Below are positions 7,348 through 17,705 of a stretch of DNA of 64,000 nucleotides, in pieces. Source of the DNA: Roseimaritima ulvae (GTDB taxonomy: Bacteria; Planctomycetota; Planctomycetia; Pirellulales; Pirellulaceae); the NCBI RefSeq assembly GCF_008065135.1, contig NZ_CP042914.1, positions 7,917,404 through 7,981,403 of the forward strand, given 5' to 3'. Within the stretch, counting starts at the first letter, position 1, and every line of letters starts with the position of its first letter. A program made the position numbers and the translations under genes. A model generated the notes under the pieces. That model was not told where the DNA came from, made no database searches, and saw only the letters and a program-made list of their open reading frames with translations.

Positions 7348-9270
7348 GTGCCTGACACTGCCCCTGCGCCTCCCTCTGCCGATCAACCTGACGCGGGTTG
7401 CCAAGCGGCGATGCAACGATACACCGCCAGACTGGACGAACTGAGCCGGCAACGCGACCAGTGTAAACAAGTCGACCGACGCTGGCACATGGCTCGCCTG
7501 GCGGCCTTTTTCATCGCCGGCGGATGCCTGTTTTTCGGTTACGTCAACGCCGACCTTGTGGGCCTGGTGTACATCGGCTGGCTGGGCGTGCTGGCTTTCC
7601 TGGTCGCAATCACGGTCCATCAACGCGTCCGCGATCAGCTGGAAGAAATCCGTCGCGCCCGTTCGATTCAACGACGCCTGCTGTCACGGCTGCAACGACG
7701 TTGGGATCGGCTGCCGCTGTGGCACCCCAGCGAACAGTGGATGGCGGAAAATGATGTCTCGGCCGACGTCGCGGATGACCTAGACCTGTTCGGCCGCGGT
7801 TCGCTGTTCCAATTGGCTTCCCTGGCCTCGACCGGCCCGGGACTGAGAACCCTGGCGCAGTGGTTGGGCGGCCCGGCCGAAAGCGAATCGGCCGATGCCC
7901 GCGCCGAAGCCATCGACGCGATGGCACCGCTGCGCGAGGAACGCGAGGCGTTTTACTTGCTGGCCAAACGCGCGGCCGACGGCACGGCCGAACCGGACCG
8001 ATTTGTCGAGTGGGCCGGTGGCGGAACTTATCTGGACAGCCGATCCTGGCTGCGGACCTGGGCTCGCCTCTCGCCGATCGTGCTGCTGGCCGGGGTAATC
8101 ATCGGGGTTGTCACCGCCAGCCTCCCCACACTGCTTGTGTTGGGCGGCGGAGTGGTACTGATCAATGTGCTGCTGACGGTGCTGCATCTGGGCCCGATCC
8201 ACGACATCTTTTCGGTCGCGCTCAGCGGCCGCGGAGACGTGGAAGGTTACACCCAACTGTTCGGCACCGCCGAACATCTGCCCGATCACCCCGACAGCCT
8301 GCGAGCGATCAAACAAACGCTCGTTGACGACCCAGACCATAGCGCCGTGGTCGCCCTGCGGCAGTTGCAGTCGGCCGCCACGATGGCATCGCTGCGTCAT
8401 TCCGGACTGCTGTTTATCCTGTATGTGATCCTGCAAGCGGTAGCCCTGTGGGACATCCATGTCCTGGCCGCTTTGGAAAAATGGCAAAACCGTCACGGCG
8501 ACAACGCGGCTCGCTGGTTCAAAGCCCTGGGATCCCTGGAAGCCTTCATGTCGCTGGCAGCGCTTCGCGACGAGTACCCCAACTGGGCACGAGCTACCTG
8601 GATGGATTCGAGCGACGATTGCCAGGTCACAGCCACGCGGATGGGACACCCCTTGCTGACCGACGCCGAACGCGTGCTGAACGATGTCTCGGTCGGACCG
8701 CCCGGCACGGTGCTGCTGGTAACCGGATCGAACATGTCGGGTAAAAGCACAATGCTGCGGTCGGTGGGCTTGAACGTGATGCTGGCCTCGGCCGGCGCAC
8801 CGGTCTGTGCCGCGGCCCTGCAACTACCGTCCCTGGAACTGTCGACCAGTATCCGCGTCCGCGACAGCGTGCGTGAAGGCGTGTCGTTCTACATGGCCGA
8901 ACTCAAACGCCTCCGCATCGTCGTCGAACACGCCCGCGCCCTGCGGTCGCGCCAGGACCGCCGCGTGCTGTACCTGCTGGACGAAATCCTCCAAGGCACC
9001 AACAACCGCGAACGCCAAATTGCCGTCGCGCGAGTGCTGGGCCACCTGATCGACACCGGCGCGATCGGCGCCATCAGCACCCACGATCTGGACCTGGCCG
9101 ACGACCCCTTGTTGCAGAGCGTCGCGCATCCGGTGCACTTCCGTGAAACCATCCAGCAAGACGCCGAGGGCCGCGACACGATGACCTTCGACTACGTGAT
9201 GCGAGAGGGCGTGACGCCCACCACCAATGCCCTGCGCCTGCTGGAAATGGTCGGTTTGGGCGAAGAGTAG
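7348..9270 (+). CDS. Membrane-anchored MutS-like ATPase
   Basis: A 640-residue protein whose C-terminal third is a MutS-family ATPase. Walker A is GSNMSGKST at 460-468, Walker B is YLLDE with Asp545/Glu546, and STHDLDLA follows. It lacks the mismatch-recognition domain I of true MutS. Instead it has two membrane segments at about 51-66 and 70-90 and further hydrophobic segments near 242-280 and 355-375. The middle has MutS-III-like helical character. Such membrane MutS relatives are known as uncharacterised families. The GTG at 7348 has a GAGAGAG SD and avoids the long overlap that the earlier frame extension (7261) would need. A role in DNA repair is not supported by sequence alone. Confidence 0.85.
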   Translation: MPDTAPAPPSADQPDAGCQAAMQRYTARLDELSRQRDQCKQVDRRWHMARLAAFFIAGGCLFFGYVNADLVGLVYIGWLGVLAFLVAITVHQRVRDQLEEIRRARSIQRRLLSRLQRRWDRLPLWHPSEQWMAENDVSADVADDLDLFGRGSLFQLASLASTGPGLRTLAQWLGGPAESESADARAEAIDAMAPLREEREAFYLLAKRAADGTAEPDRFVEWAGGGTYLDSRSWLRTWARLSPIVLLAGVIIGVVTASLPTLLVLGGGVVLINVLLTVLHLGPIHDIFSVALSGRGDVEGYTQLFGTAEHLPDHPDSLRAIKQTLVDDPDHSAVVALRQLQSAATMASLRHSGLLFILYVILQAVALWDIHVLAALEKWQNRHGDNAARWFKALGSLEAFMSLAALRDEYPNWARATWMDSSDDCQVTATRMGHPLLTDAERVLNDVSVGPPGTVLLVTGSNMSGKSTMLRSVGLNVMLASAGAPVCAAALQLPSLELSTSIRVRDSVREGVSFYMAELKRLRIVVEHARALRSRQDRRVLYLLDEILQGTNNRERQIAVARVLGHLIDTGAIGAISTHDLDLADDPLLQSVAHPVHFRETIQQDAEGRDTMTFDYVMREGVTPTTNALRLLEMVGLGEE

Positions 9271-9312
9271 CTGGTTAACTGGCGTCTCCTGCGGAGAGAC
9301 CTGGACTTAGCA

Positions 9313-9369
9313 GCACTGCACCCTCCCCGCTCGTTCCTCGCGACCCTCCCGGGGGGAGGGTGCAATGCT
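9313..9369. repeat. Hairpin repeat family G
   Basis: GCACTGCACCCTCCCC at 9313-9328 pairs with GGGGAGGGTGCAATGCT at 9353-9369. Related CACCCTCCCCC/GGGAGGGTGCAATGCTA arms flank 52187-52341, and a short relative is at 40070-40090. The strong stem lies just after the MutS-like gene and could act as a terminator-like structure, but there is no T-run. Confidence 0.65.
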
Positions 9370-9418
9370 ACGAGGTCAGGCGTCTCCTGCGGCAACGAGT
9401 TAAACTAGGGCGAAATCT

Positions 9419-9481
9419 CAAATCTCAAATCTCAAATCTCAAATCTCAAATCTCAAATCTCAAATCTCAAATCTCAAATCT
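9419..9481. repeat. Heptamer microsatellite (CAAATCT), nine copies
   Basis: Nine exact head-to-tail copies of CAAATCT with partial copies on both sides (9413-9494). The array ends immediately before the ATG of the PQQ-type gene at 9498, so it forms the whole proximal leader. Similar arrays lie at 12537-12592 and 14632-14764, with a remnant at 43900-43918. Confidence 0.95.
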
Positions 9482-9497
9482 CAAATCCAAATCTGCC

Positions 9498-10811
9498 ATG
9501 CCCCTCCGCCCCGCCCTGCTGGCTGCGTTTGTTTGTCTCTGCCCGCTGCTTGCCGTTGCCGAGGACTGGCCGCAATGGATGGGTCCGCAACGCGACAATG
9601 TGTGGCGTGAGTCGGGCATCATCGACGCGTTTCCGGCCGAGGGACCTCGCATCCTGTGGCGGACACCGGTCGCCGGCGGCTACTCCGGACCGGCGGTCGC
9701 CAACGGACGCGTCTACCTGACCGACTACGTCACCGACGATGAAGTCCAAGTGGACAACTTTAATCGCGGATCGTTCTCGGGCAGCGAGCGCGTGCTCTGC
9801 CTGGACCAGGCCACCGGCAAAGTGCTGTGGAAACACGAGTATCCGGTGACCTACGGTATCTCCTACCCCAGCGGCCCGCGGTGCACGCCCACGATCAGTG
9901 AGGGCAAAGTTTATACGCTGGGCGCCGAAGGCCATCTGTTCTGTTTCGACGCCATGTCGGGGGCCGTGCAATGGTCCCAGAATTTGCCGCAGACCTACAA
10001 CGCAAAAACGCCGCTGTGGGGCTACGCCGCGCATCCGCTGATCGATGGCCCGCAACTGATCGTGATCGCCGGCGGCAACGGCAGTCACGCCGTGGCTTTG
10101 AACAAACAGACCGGCAAGGAAATCTGGCGCCACGGCAACGCTTCCGAACAAGGCTACTCCCCGCCCTCGATCATCGAAGCGGGAGGCGTGCGGCAGCTGA
10201 TCCTGCTGCACCCTTCAGCACTCGAATCGGTCAATCCCGAAACCGGCGAAGCTTACTGGTCGTTCGATTACGAAGCCACCAACGGCTCGGTGATCATGAC
10301 CCCGGTGCACCATGGCAACCTGTTATACGGAGGCGGGTTCAAGCAGAAAAACATTTTGGTCGAACTAGACCAGTCGACACCAACGGCCGAGGTGTTATGG
10401 CAGGATGAACGCAAGATGGGGCTCTCACCGGTCAACGTGCAACCGTTTGTGGAAGCCGGCACGATGTACGGGTTCGATGAAGACGGCGCGTTGTACGGCG
10501 TCGAACTGAGCAGCGGCAAACGCTTATGGAAGTCGACCGCTCCGTTGCAGACCGAACGACCGCTGCGAACCGGCACCGCGTTTATGGTCCGCAATGGCAA
10601 GAACGTGTGGATGTTTACCGAACAGGGCGACCTGCTGATCACCCGCCTGACAAGCGAAGGCTATGAAGAAATCGATCGGGCCAAAGTGATCGAGCCGACG
10701 AATGTCGCTTTCGGCCGCCGCGTCGTCTGGGCGGCTCCGGCCTGGGCCGGCGGCCGAGCCTATCTTCGCAATGATAAAGAATGCATCTGCGTCGAACTGT
10801 CGACGCGGTAG
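9498..10811 (+). CDS. Secreted PQQ-type beta-propeller protein
   Basis: A 437-residue protein with an N-terminal signal peptide (ALLAAFVCLCPLLAVA, cleavage near AVAED) and the DWPQWMGPQRDNVWRESG motif that opens many planctomycete PQQ-like beta-propellers. Repeated blades show RVLCLDQATGKVLWKHEY, GHLFCFDAMSGAVQWSQN, HAVALNKQTGKEIWRHG and ALYGVELSSGKRLWKS. These match the PQQ-binding-like WD40-type repeat, where the W-docking residues recur. It probably lies in the periplasm or on the cell surface. Whether PQQ is bound is unknown. The start is the ATG before the signal peptide; the frame upstream only translates the CAAATCT repeat. Confidence 0.88.
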   Translation: MPLRPALLAAFVCLCPLLAVAEDWPQWMGPQRDNVWRESGIIDAFPAEGPRILWRTPVAGGYSGPAVANGRVYLTDYVTDDEVQVDNFNRGSFSGSERVLCLDQATGKVLWKHEYPVTYGISYPSGPRCTPTISEGKVYTLGAEGHLFCFDAMSGAVQWSQNLPQTYNAKTPLWGYAAHPLIDGPQLIVIAGGNGSHAVALNKQTGKEIWRHGNASEQGYSPPSIIEAGGVRQLILLHPSALESVNPETGEAYWSFDYEATNGSVIMTPVHHGNLLYGGGFKQKNILVELDQSTPTAEVLWQDERKMGLSPVNVQPFVEAGTMYGFDEDGALYGVELSSGKRLWKSTAPLQTERPLRTGTAFMVRNGKNVWMFTEQGDLLITRLTSEGYEEIDRAKVIEPTNVAFGRRVVWAAPAWAGGRAYLRNDKECICVELSTR

Positions 10812-10822
10812 CGCGAGACCAG

Positions 10823-10918
10823 AAAGGACGGAAGGGACAAAAAGGACTTAAGGGACAGCGCAAGCGATGACCGGCATCCACTTGTCCCTTAAGTCCTTTT
10901 TGTCCCTTCCGTCCCTTT
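10823..10918. terminator. Long hairpin (family E), possible bidirectional terminator
   Basis: The left arm at 10823-10857 begins AAAGGACGGAAGGGACAAAA. It is complementary to the right arm at 10883-10918 over about 33 bp with one bulged base. The loop is 25 nt (GCGCAAGCGATGACCGGCAT then CCACT). The right arm runs into CTTTTTACG, giving a T-tract on the plus strand after the PQQ-type gene. A related hairpin with a similar loop is at 58581-58677. Its terminator role is inferred from structure only. Confidence 0.6.
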
Positions 10919-10924
10919 TTACGC

Positions 10925-11035
10925 TCACACGGCCAAACCAAAGCGGCGAGTAAACCGCAACGCTCGGTAGTGGGCGTACCACATGCGTTTCGCTACGTTA
11001 GCACTGTGTCGGCGTTTTCGTTGTCCATCGGGCAT
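10925..11035 (-). CDS. Possible 36-residue basic peptide
   Basis: On the minus strand an ATG at 11035 follows AAGGAGAGCAATC, a near-perfect SD at good spacing that is rare in this window. It opens a 36-codon frame starting MPDGQRKRRHSANVAKR and ending FTRRFGLAV before TGA. It is strongly basic (about ten Arg/Lys plus three His) with an aromatic centre (MWYAHYRAL). It matches no ribosomal protein I can recall. It lies between the convergent PQQ-gene hairpin and the divergent flavoprotein gene. A second ATG 8 bases downstream in another frame gives only 11 codons. Coding is inferred from the SD and composition. Confidence 0.45.
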   Translation of the reverse strand: MPDGQRKRRHSANVAKRMWYAHYRALRFTRRFGLAV

Positions 11036-11148
11036 GATTGCTCTCCTTGGTTTTCTGTCCTTAGTTTCCTAAGCGAAGACGCGGGGAAAATGTTACCAAC
11101 CCGCAGTCTTGGGTTTCCATAAAAGTAGAAACGCATTTCGCATTCCAA

Positions 11149-12661
<1,513 letters not shown>

Positions 12662-12662
12662 C

Positions 12663-12705
12663 CCAATACCAATACCAATACCAATAACAACCAACAACCA
12701 ACTCC
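12663..12705 (+). promoter_or_regulatory. CA-rich leader without SD
   Basis: The 43 bases before the cyclase ATG contain only A, C and T. They are built from CAATAC and CAAC repeats and have no purine-rich SD. Such unstructured CA leaders can promote initiation without SD pairing; that role here is inferred from similar leaders before three other genes of the window. Confidence 0.5.
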
Positions 12706-14556
12706 ATGGATCGCAGCATGCCCGACCTGATCGCCCAAGGCCCACGTATGAGTGATCGTTGGCGGCGTGCGCTGCCGGTGGCCAACGAGGCCGATCAGCC
12801 GGCGCCGAGTGTTTGTTTGGGCCGCGCCGAGGGCACTTGGCAAATCGACTGGGACGATCGCATTTCTCGGCGGCATGCATTGGTGACGCTGCAGAGCGAC
12901 GGCAAGGTGCTGATCGAAAGACTGGAATCGGGACGCAACCCGATCTTTCATTCCGGTCAACGCCGCGACCGCTTTACGCTCGGCGCCGGCGAGCACTTCG
13001 TGATCGGACGGACCACCTTCACGCTGGCCCAGCGGCCGGTCGTCAACGCCGATTCGGCCGAACCGCTGGGCGTCACCGAACACGCCTTTGATCGCGCGGC
13101 GCTGCGCCGCCAAGGCTTCCGCGACGCCGCAAGACGGATCGATGTGCTGAGCCGACTGCCCGACCTGATCGCCGGCAGCAGCACCGATACGGAACTGTTG
13201 GTCCGCGTCGCCGGAGTGCTATTGCAAGCCACCCCGGACGCGTCAGCTGTGGCCATCCTGCAGGTCCTGGACCAGGACGCTGACCCCGATGACGGCGGCG
13301 CCGTTGACGTGCTGCACTACGACAGTCGATCGGCGGACTCACAGGGCCCCAACCCCAGCGCGCGGCTGGCCCGCCGCGCCGTGCGGTCGGGCGAAAGCGT
13401 GCTGCATCTGTGGGGCAGTGGCTCGCGACGCGGAAGCGGCGGCGGCACGGCTTACACCGCCAGCGAAGACGTCGACTGGGCGTTCTGCGTGCCCATCCGT
13501 TCGGACGCCTGCCGCGGCTGGGCGCTGTACATCACCGGCCAACTGGGAATCCATGGCGGTGCCAGCCTGGAGCAATCCCTGCAAGCGGCGCCCACCGACT
13601 TGCAAGACGATGTCAAATTCACCGAGCTGGTCGCCACCACGCTTGGCAACCTGAGACAAGTCCGTTCGCTGCAACGACGCCAAGCCGGGCTGCGACGGTT
13701 CTTTGCACCGGTGGTGATGGAAGCCCTGGCGACGCGCGACGCGGACGAGGTCCTGGAGCCGCGGGAAGCCGACGTGTCGGTGCTGTTTTGCGACCTTCGT
13801 GGCTTCTCTCGTCGCAGCGAAGAAGCCTCCGATCAACTGCTCGACCTGCTGACCCGGGTCAGCGAAGCGTTGGGCGTGATGACCCGCCATATCCTCGACC
13901 GCGACGGCGTCGTGGGCGACTTCCACGGCGACGCCGCGATGGGATTCTGGGGCTGGCCGCTGGACCAGGACGACGCGCCCGGACGCGCTTGCCGGGCGGC
14001 GATCGCGATCAACGAAGAATTTCTGACGGCCGCCACCGGAGCGAATCGGCCGATGAGCGGGTTTCGCTGTGGCATCGGCATCGCCACCGGCCGCGCCGTG
14101 GCCGGGCGGATCGGCACGATCGATCAAGTTAAAGTCACCGCGTTTGGGCCGGTCGTGAATCTGGCCAGTCGATTGGAAGGCATGACGCGGCCCCTGTCCG
14201 CCGAAATCCTGATCGACGAAGCGACCGCGGATTTCGTACGTCACTCGCTGCCGCCCAGCGTGGCCCGCGTCCGCCGACTGCTGCGAGTCCGCCCGGCGGG
14301 TTTTCAAGCGGCCATCGATGTCTGCCAATTGCTGCCCCCGGCCGGCCCCCAATCGCCGCTGGCCGACGCCGATCTGCTGCGCTACGAAGCGGCTTTGGAT
14401 GCGCTGATTCTGGGTCGCTGGGATGAAGCCTTTGCGGCCCTGCACGAAGTCCCCGCGGCGGACCGCGCCAAAGATTTTTTAACCGCCACCATCGCCCGCC
14501 ACGGCCGCGTCCCGCCGCCCGGCTGGGACGGAGTCATCGACCTGCCGAAAGGATAG
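12706..14556 (+). CDS. FHA - GAF-like - adenylate/guanylate cyclase protein
   Basis: A 616-residue soluble signalling protein. Residues about 30-110 resemble an FHA phosphothreonine-binding domain ([20 protein letters not shown], with S/RRH and a late FVIGRTTF strand). Residues about 140-310 look like a GAF sensor domain. A class III cyclase domain starts at 356 ([18 protein letters not shown]) with metal ligand Asp363, then [17 protein letters not shown] and [17 protein letters not shown]. The usual GD before VN is GP here, so ATP/GTP choice cannot be read. The C-terminal 100 residues form a TPR-like helical tail. It probably makes cAMP in response to phosphoprotein binding. The upstream leader lacks an SD. 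Confidence 0.88.
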   Translation: MDRSMPDLIAQGPRMSDRWRRALPVANEADQPAPSVCLGRAEGTWQIDWDDRISRRHALVTLQSDGKVLIERLESGRNPIFHSGQRRDRFTLGAGEHFVIGRTTFTLAQRPVVNADSAEPLGVTEHAFDRAALRRQGFRDAARRIDVLSRLPDLIAGSSTDTELLVRVAGVLLQATPDASAVAILQVLDQDADPDDGGAVDVLHYDSRSADSQGPNPSARLARRAVRSGESVLHLWGSGSRRGSGGGTAYTASEDVDWAFCVPIRSDACRGWALYITGQLGIHGGASLEQSLQAAPTDLQDDVKFTELVATTLGNLRQVRSLQRRQAGLRRFFAPVVMEALATRDADEVLEPREADVSVLFCDLRGFSRRSEEASDQLLDLLTRVSEALGVMTRHILDRDGVVGDFHGDAAMGFWGWPLDQDDAPGRACRAAIAINEEFLTAATGANRPMSGFRCGIGIATGRAVAGRIGTIDQVKVTAFGPVVNLASRLEGMTRPLSAEILIDEATADFVRHSLPPSVARVRRLLRVRPAGFQAAIDVCQLLPPAGPQSPLADADLLRYEAALDALILGRWDEAFAALHEVPAADRAKDFLTATIARHGRVPPPGWDGVIDLPKG

Positions 14557-14563
14557 GTGGTTG

Positions 14564-14820
14564 CGAGTAGCGAGTAGCGAGTAGCGAGTAGCGCGGTCGG
14601 AGGACGGGAGGGACAAGAAGCTTCGCTGACTCAAATCTCAAATCTCAAATCTCAAATCTCAAATCTCAAATCTCAAATCTCAAGTCTCAAGTCTCAAGTC
14701 TCAAGTCTCAAGTCTCAAGTCTCAAGTCTCAAGTCTCAAGTCTCAAGTCTCAAGTCTCAAGTCTCGCGCCTCACTGCCTCACTGCCCTACTGCCTCCAAA
14801 GTCTGGCGACTTCGGCTACG
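14564..14820. repeat. Mosaic intergenic element, second copy
   Basis: GCGAGTA heptamers at 14564-14593 are followed by the GGTCGGAGGACGG...CTTCGCTG spacer. Then come exactly seven CAAATCT copies (14632-14680) and twelve CAAGTCT copies (14681-14764). The element ends with an ACTGCC-rich stretch and a family A unit at 14795-14820. The switch from CAAATCT to CAAGTCT is abrupt, which points to expansion of a single point variant. The order matches 12451-12661. Confidence 0.93.
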
Positions 14821-14822
14821 TT

Positions 14823-14845
14823 CAACTAACAACTAACAACCAACC
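14823..14845 (+). promoter_or_regulatory. CA-rich leader without SD
   Basis: CAACTAACAACTAACAACCA followed by ACC directly precedes the ATG of the epimerase gene. It has no G and no SD, as at 12663, 25587 and 62263. Confidence 0.5.
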
Positions 14846-15844
14846 ATGCACATCCTCGTCACCGGCTGCGGCGGATTTTTAGGTTCGCATATCGTGCGAC
14901 AATTACTCCGACGCGGCGATACCGTTCGCGGGCTCGGCCGCAGCGACTACCCTTCGCTGACCGACGCCGGCATGCAGCCGGTTCGCGGTGACGTCCGCGA
15001 TGCCGATTGTGTTCAAGCTGCTTGCCGCGGGGTCGATGCGGTGATCCATACGGCGGCCAAAGCCGGCGTATGGGGCGACTGGAAATCGTATTACGAAATC
15101 AACACAGTGGGCACCGAAAACGTGATCCGCGGTTGCCAGACCGAACAGGTCGGCACGCTGGTCTACACCAGCAGCCCCAGCGTGACGTTTGACGGCAGCG
15201 ACCAAACCAACATCGACGAATCGGCGTCCTACCCCACACGCTGGCTGTGCCATTACCCGCACACCAAAGCTCTCGGCGAACAAGCTGTCCTGGCCGCGCA
15301 TGCCCCGGGCAAACTGCAAACGGTCTCGCTGCGACCACACTTGATTTGGGGCGAACAGGATCCGCACCTGTTTCCACGGCTGATCGCGCGAGCTCGATCG
15401 GGTCGGTTGCGGATCGTCGGCGACGGGCAGAACCGCATCGACACCGTACACGTCGAAAACGCCGCCGCCGCCCACCTGAATGCACTCGATCGATTGTCCG
15501 CCACTGACGATTCGGCCGCCGGCGGCCGCGCCTATTTCATCACCCAAGACGAACCGGTGAACTGCTGGCAGTGGATCCGTGACGTGTTGGAAGTGGCCGG
15601 AGTCGAACCGCCACGCAAACGCATCAGCTTCAAAGCTGCCTGGCGATTGGGAGCGATGTTGGAGACCGTGTATCGACTGACCGGCCGGGCAAACGAACCG
15701 CCGATGACTCGCTTCGTCGCCGCTCAATTGGCCAAAGACCATTTTTTCGACATCACGGCCGCCAGAGAATTGCTGGGTTATCAACCCACAGTCAGCAACC
15801 AGCAAGGACTAGAGCGGCTAAGGGATAGTTGGGGGGAGGGCTGA
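14846..15844 (+). CDS. NAD-dependent epimerase/3-beta-HSD-type dehydrogenase
   Basis: A 332-residue extended short-chain dehydrogenase. The Rossmann motif is TGCGGFLG at 6-13. The HTAAKAGVWGD block at 68-78 and the catalytic pair Tyr137/Lys141 (YPHTK) are in place. The ensemble, including VSLRPHLIWGEQDPHLFPRL, resembles 3-beta-hydroxysteroid dehydrogenase/isomerase-like and OleD-like proteins that act on 2-alkyl-3-hydroxy or 3-keto acids. The substrate is not provable. It lies upstream of the KS-ACP-CrtI operon on the same strand, separated by 275 bp of repeats, so membership in that pathway is a hypothesis. Confidence 0.85.
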   Translation: MHILVTGCGGFLGSHIVRQLLRRGDTVRGLGRSDYPSLTDAGMQPVRGDVRDADCVQAACRGVDAVIHTAAKAGVWGDWKSYYEINTVGTENVIRGCQTEQVGTLVYTSSPSVTFDGSDQTNIDESASYPTRWLCHYPHTKALGEQAVLAAHAPGKLQTVSLRPHLIWGEQDPHLFPRLIARARSGRLRIVGDGQNRIDTVHVENAAAAHLNALDRLSATDDSAAGGRAYFITQDEPVNCWQWIRDVLEVAGVEPPRKRISFKAAWRLGAMLETVYRLTGRANEPPMTRFVAAQLAKDHFFDITAARELLGYQPTVSNQQGLERLRDSWGEG

Positions 15845-15845
15845 G

Positions 15846-16017
15846 GGGGAGAAGGACGAAAGGGACGAAGGGACGTAAGGGACCAATACGGTCTCCTGCA
15901 CCACCGTCCCTTTGGTCCCTTATGTCCATTGCGTCCATTGCGTCCATTGCGTCCTTTCCCACTGCCTCACTCCCCCCCACTGCCTACTGCCTCCAAAGTC
16001 TGGCGACTTCGGCTACG
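15846..16017. repeat. Imperfect family E hairpin, nonamers and family A unit
   Basis: A purine-rich arm (GGACGAAAGGGACGAAGGGA, from about 15854) faces a pyrimidine-rich arm (CCGTCCCTTTGGTCCCTTAT, from about 15904). Three to four TGCGTCCAT nonamers follow at about 15925-15955, then ACTGCC runs and a family A unit at 15992-16017. This is a third variant of the mosaic seen at 12451 and 14564. Confidence 0.8.
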
Positions 16018-16119
16018 CCAGCGGACAACCTGCAAAAAACCTGCTGGTTGCCAATTCCGTATAAACCTAGTAGCTTCACAGATGATTTTCGATGTATCCC
16101 TCCCCCTTAAAGACCCCCT

Positions 16120-17394
16120 GTGATCGCACCGGATTCTTCGTCTCTACCGACGTCGCACAGTTTGCCGGACCACCAACGGGTCGTGATCACTGGCGTCGGC
16201 TTGACCGCCCCCAATGGTAACGACTGGGCTTCGTATCGCGCTGCGCTGCTGGAGCGGCAAAGTGGCGTGCAGCCTTATGAAATCCGTTATTTTGGCAAAA
16301 CCCTGGCCGGCGTCTGCGACTTCGACACACGTAAGTACCAGACTCGCAAAGACATCCGTCGCGGCACCCGCGCCGGCAGCGTGGGCGTGTACGCGGCCAA
16401 CGAAGCGGTCGCGCACAGCGGCCTGGACTGGCCCAATGTCGATCCTGCCCGCGTCGGCATCTACATCGGCGTGACCGAACACGGCAACGTGGAAACCGAA
16501 CACGAGATCCACGAAATCAAGGGCTACGACTACAACACCGACTTCTGGTCGCATCACCACAACCCCCGCACGGTGGCCAACAACCCCGCCGGCGAGATCG
16601 CGCTCAACATGGGCATCACCGGGCCGCATTACACCATCGGCGCCGCCTGTGCCGCCGGCAATGCGGGCTTGATCCAAGGCGCCCAGATGCTGCGGCTGGA
16701 GGAATGTGACGTGGCCTTGGCCGGTGGAACGAGCGAATCGATTCACACCTTTGGGATCTTCGCCGCCTTCAACAGCCAGGGAGCCCTGGCCAAACACGAC
16801 GATCCGGCTCAGGCCTCGCGGCCCTTCGACACCGACCGCAACGGGATCGTGGTGGCCGAAGGCGGTTGCGTGTACGTGCTGGAACGGCTCAGCGACGCCA
16901 AGGCCCGCGGCGCCGAAATCCACGGCGAACTGGTCGGCTATGCGATCAACACCGACGCCACCGACTTTGTGCTGCCCAACCCCGAACGGCAAGCCCAATG
17001 CGTCCGTCTGGCGCTTAAACGAGCCGGCTTGCAGGCCGAGCAGATGGACATCGTCAGCACCCACGCGACCGGCACCAGCAGTGGCGACAAGCAGGAGTGT
17101 ACGGCGCTGCGGGAGGTGTTTGGGGACTGCGAGACGGTGCGATTTAACAACACCAAGAGCTACATCGGCCACGCCATGGGAGCCGCCGGAGCGTTGGAAT
17201 TGGCCGGCAATTTGTCTGCCTTCCGCGATAGGGTTTGCCATCCCACGATCAATGTTGACAATCTAGATCCAGACTGTGCCCTGCCCGGCTTGGTCCTGAA
17301 TGAGCCGCAAGAGGTTCCCCAGGTCGACTATGTGTTGAACAATTCCTTTGGAATGCTGGGAATCAACTCGGTCGTCATCATCCGCCGCTTCTAA
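16120..17394 (+). CDS. Beta-ketoacyl-ACP synthase (FabF-like ketosynthase)
   Basis: A 424-residue thiolase-fold condensing enzyme that would extend an acyl chain on an acyl carrier protein. The active-site triad is visible: Cys177 in TIGAACAAGNAG, His315 in STHATGTSSGD and His351 in SYIGHAMGAAG. FabF-like landmarks include VVITGVGLTAPNG near the start and LNNSFGMLGINSVVI at the end (normally FGFGG.N). The start is GTG at 16120, with no strong SD. It begins a tight operon: ACP 33 bases later, then a CrtI-like oxidoreductase. As the partners are not the usual fatty-acid genes, a specialised lipid or polyene product is more likely than bulk fatty acids. Confidence 0.92.
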   Translation: MIAPDSSSLPTSHSLPDHQRVVITGVGLTAPNGNDWASYRAALLERQSGVQPYEIRYFGKTLAGVCDFDTRKYQTRKDIRRGTRAGSVGVYAANEAVAHSGLDWPNVDPARVGIYIGVTEHGNVETEHEIHEIKGYDYNTDFWSHHHNPRTVANNPAGEIALNMGITGPHYTIGAACAAGNAGLIQGAQMLRLEECDVALAGGTSESIHTFGIFAAFNSQGALAKHDDPAQASRPFDTDRNGIVVAEGGCVYVLERLSDAKARGAEIHGELVGYAINTDATDFVLPNPERQAQCVRLALKRAGLQAEQMDIVSTHATGTSSGDKQECTALREVFGDCETVRFNNTKSYIGHAMGAAGALELAGNLSAFRDRVCHPTINVDNLDPDCALPGLVLNEPQEVPQVDYVLNNSFGMLGINSVVIIRRF

Positions 17395-17427
17395 ACACTT
17401 TTACGTATCGCAAAGCACAACCGAACC

Positions 17428-17688
17428 ATGACCAACGAAGAAATTCGCGAAGAGATCATCGATATCCTGGAAGACATCGCTCCGGACGAGGAACTCGATG
17501 ACCTGGAAGACGAGAAATCTTTTCGCGATCAACTGGAACTCGACAGCATGGATTTCCTGGATATCGTGATGGAATTGCGTAAGCGGCATCGCGTCCAGGT
17601 CCCCGAAGAGGACTACGGACACCTGGCCAGCATGGCCAGCACGGTGGCCTATCTCGAGCCCAAAATGCGTGACATCGTCAAAAATTGA
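17428..17688 (+). CDS. Acyl carrier protein
   Basis: An 86-residue acidic helical protein with the phosphopantetheine attachment motif LELDSMDFLDIV, the modified serine being Ser40. The strong negative charge (DEELDDLEDEK) is typical. As it lies between a ketosynthase and a CrtI-like oxidoreductase with short gaps, it probably carries the intermediate of that dedicated pathway rather than serving general fatty-acid synthesis. The ATG follows a CA-rich stretch (GCACAACCGAACC) with no SD. The stop TGA overlaps a possible TTG start of the next gene. Confidence 0.93.
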   Translation: MTNEEIREEIIDILEDIAPDEELDDLEDEKSFRDQLELDSMDFLDIVMELRKRHRVQVPEEDYGHLASMASTVAYLEPKMRDIVKN

Positions 17689-17705
17689 CGGAAGTTGAGC
17701 AGCCG

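Noticed and set aside
7780-8823. 347-codon minus-strand frame
   Set aside because: Antisense to the MutS-like gene, whose Walker motifs are clear.
13339-14445. 368-codon minus-strand frame
   Set aside because: Antisense to the cyclase gene; Arg/Gln/Gly-rich shadow composition.
16144-17241. 365-codon minus-strand frame
   Set aside because: Antisense to the ketosynthase gene, which has a full active-site triad.
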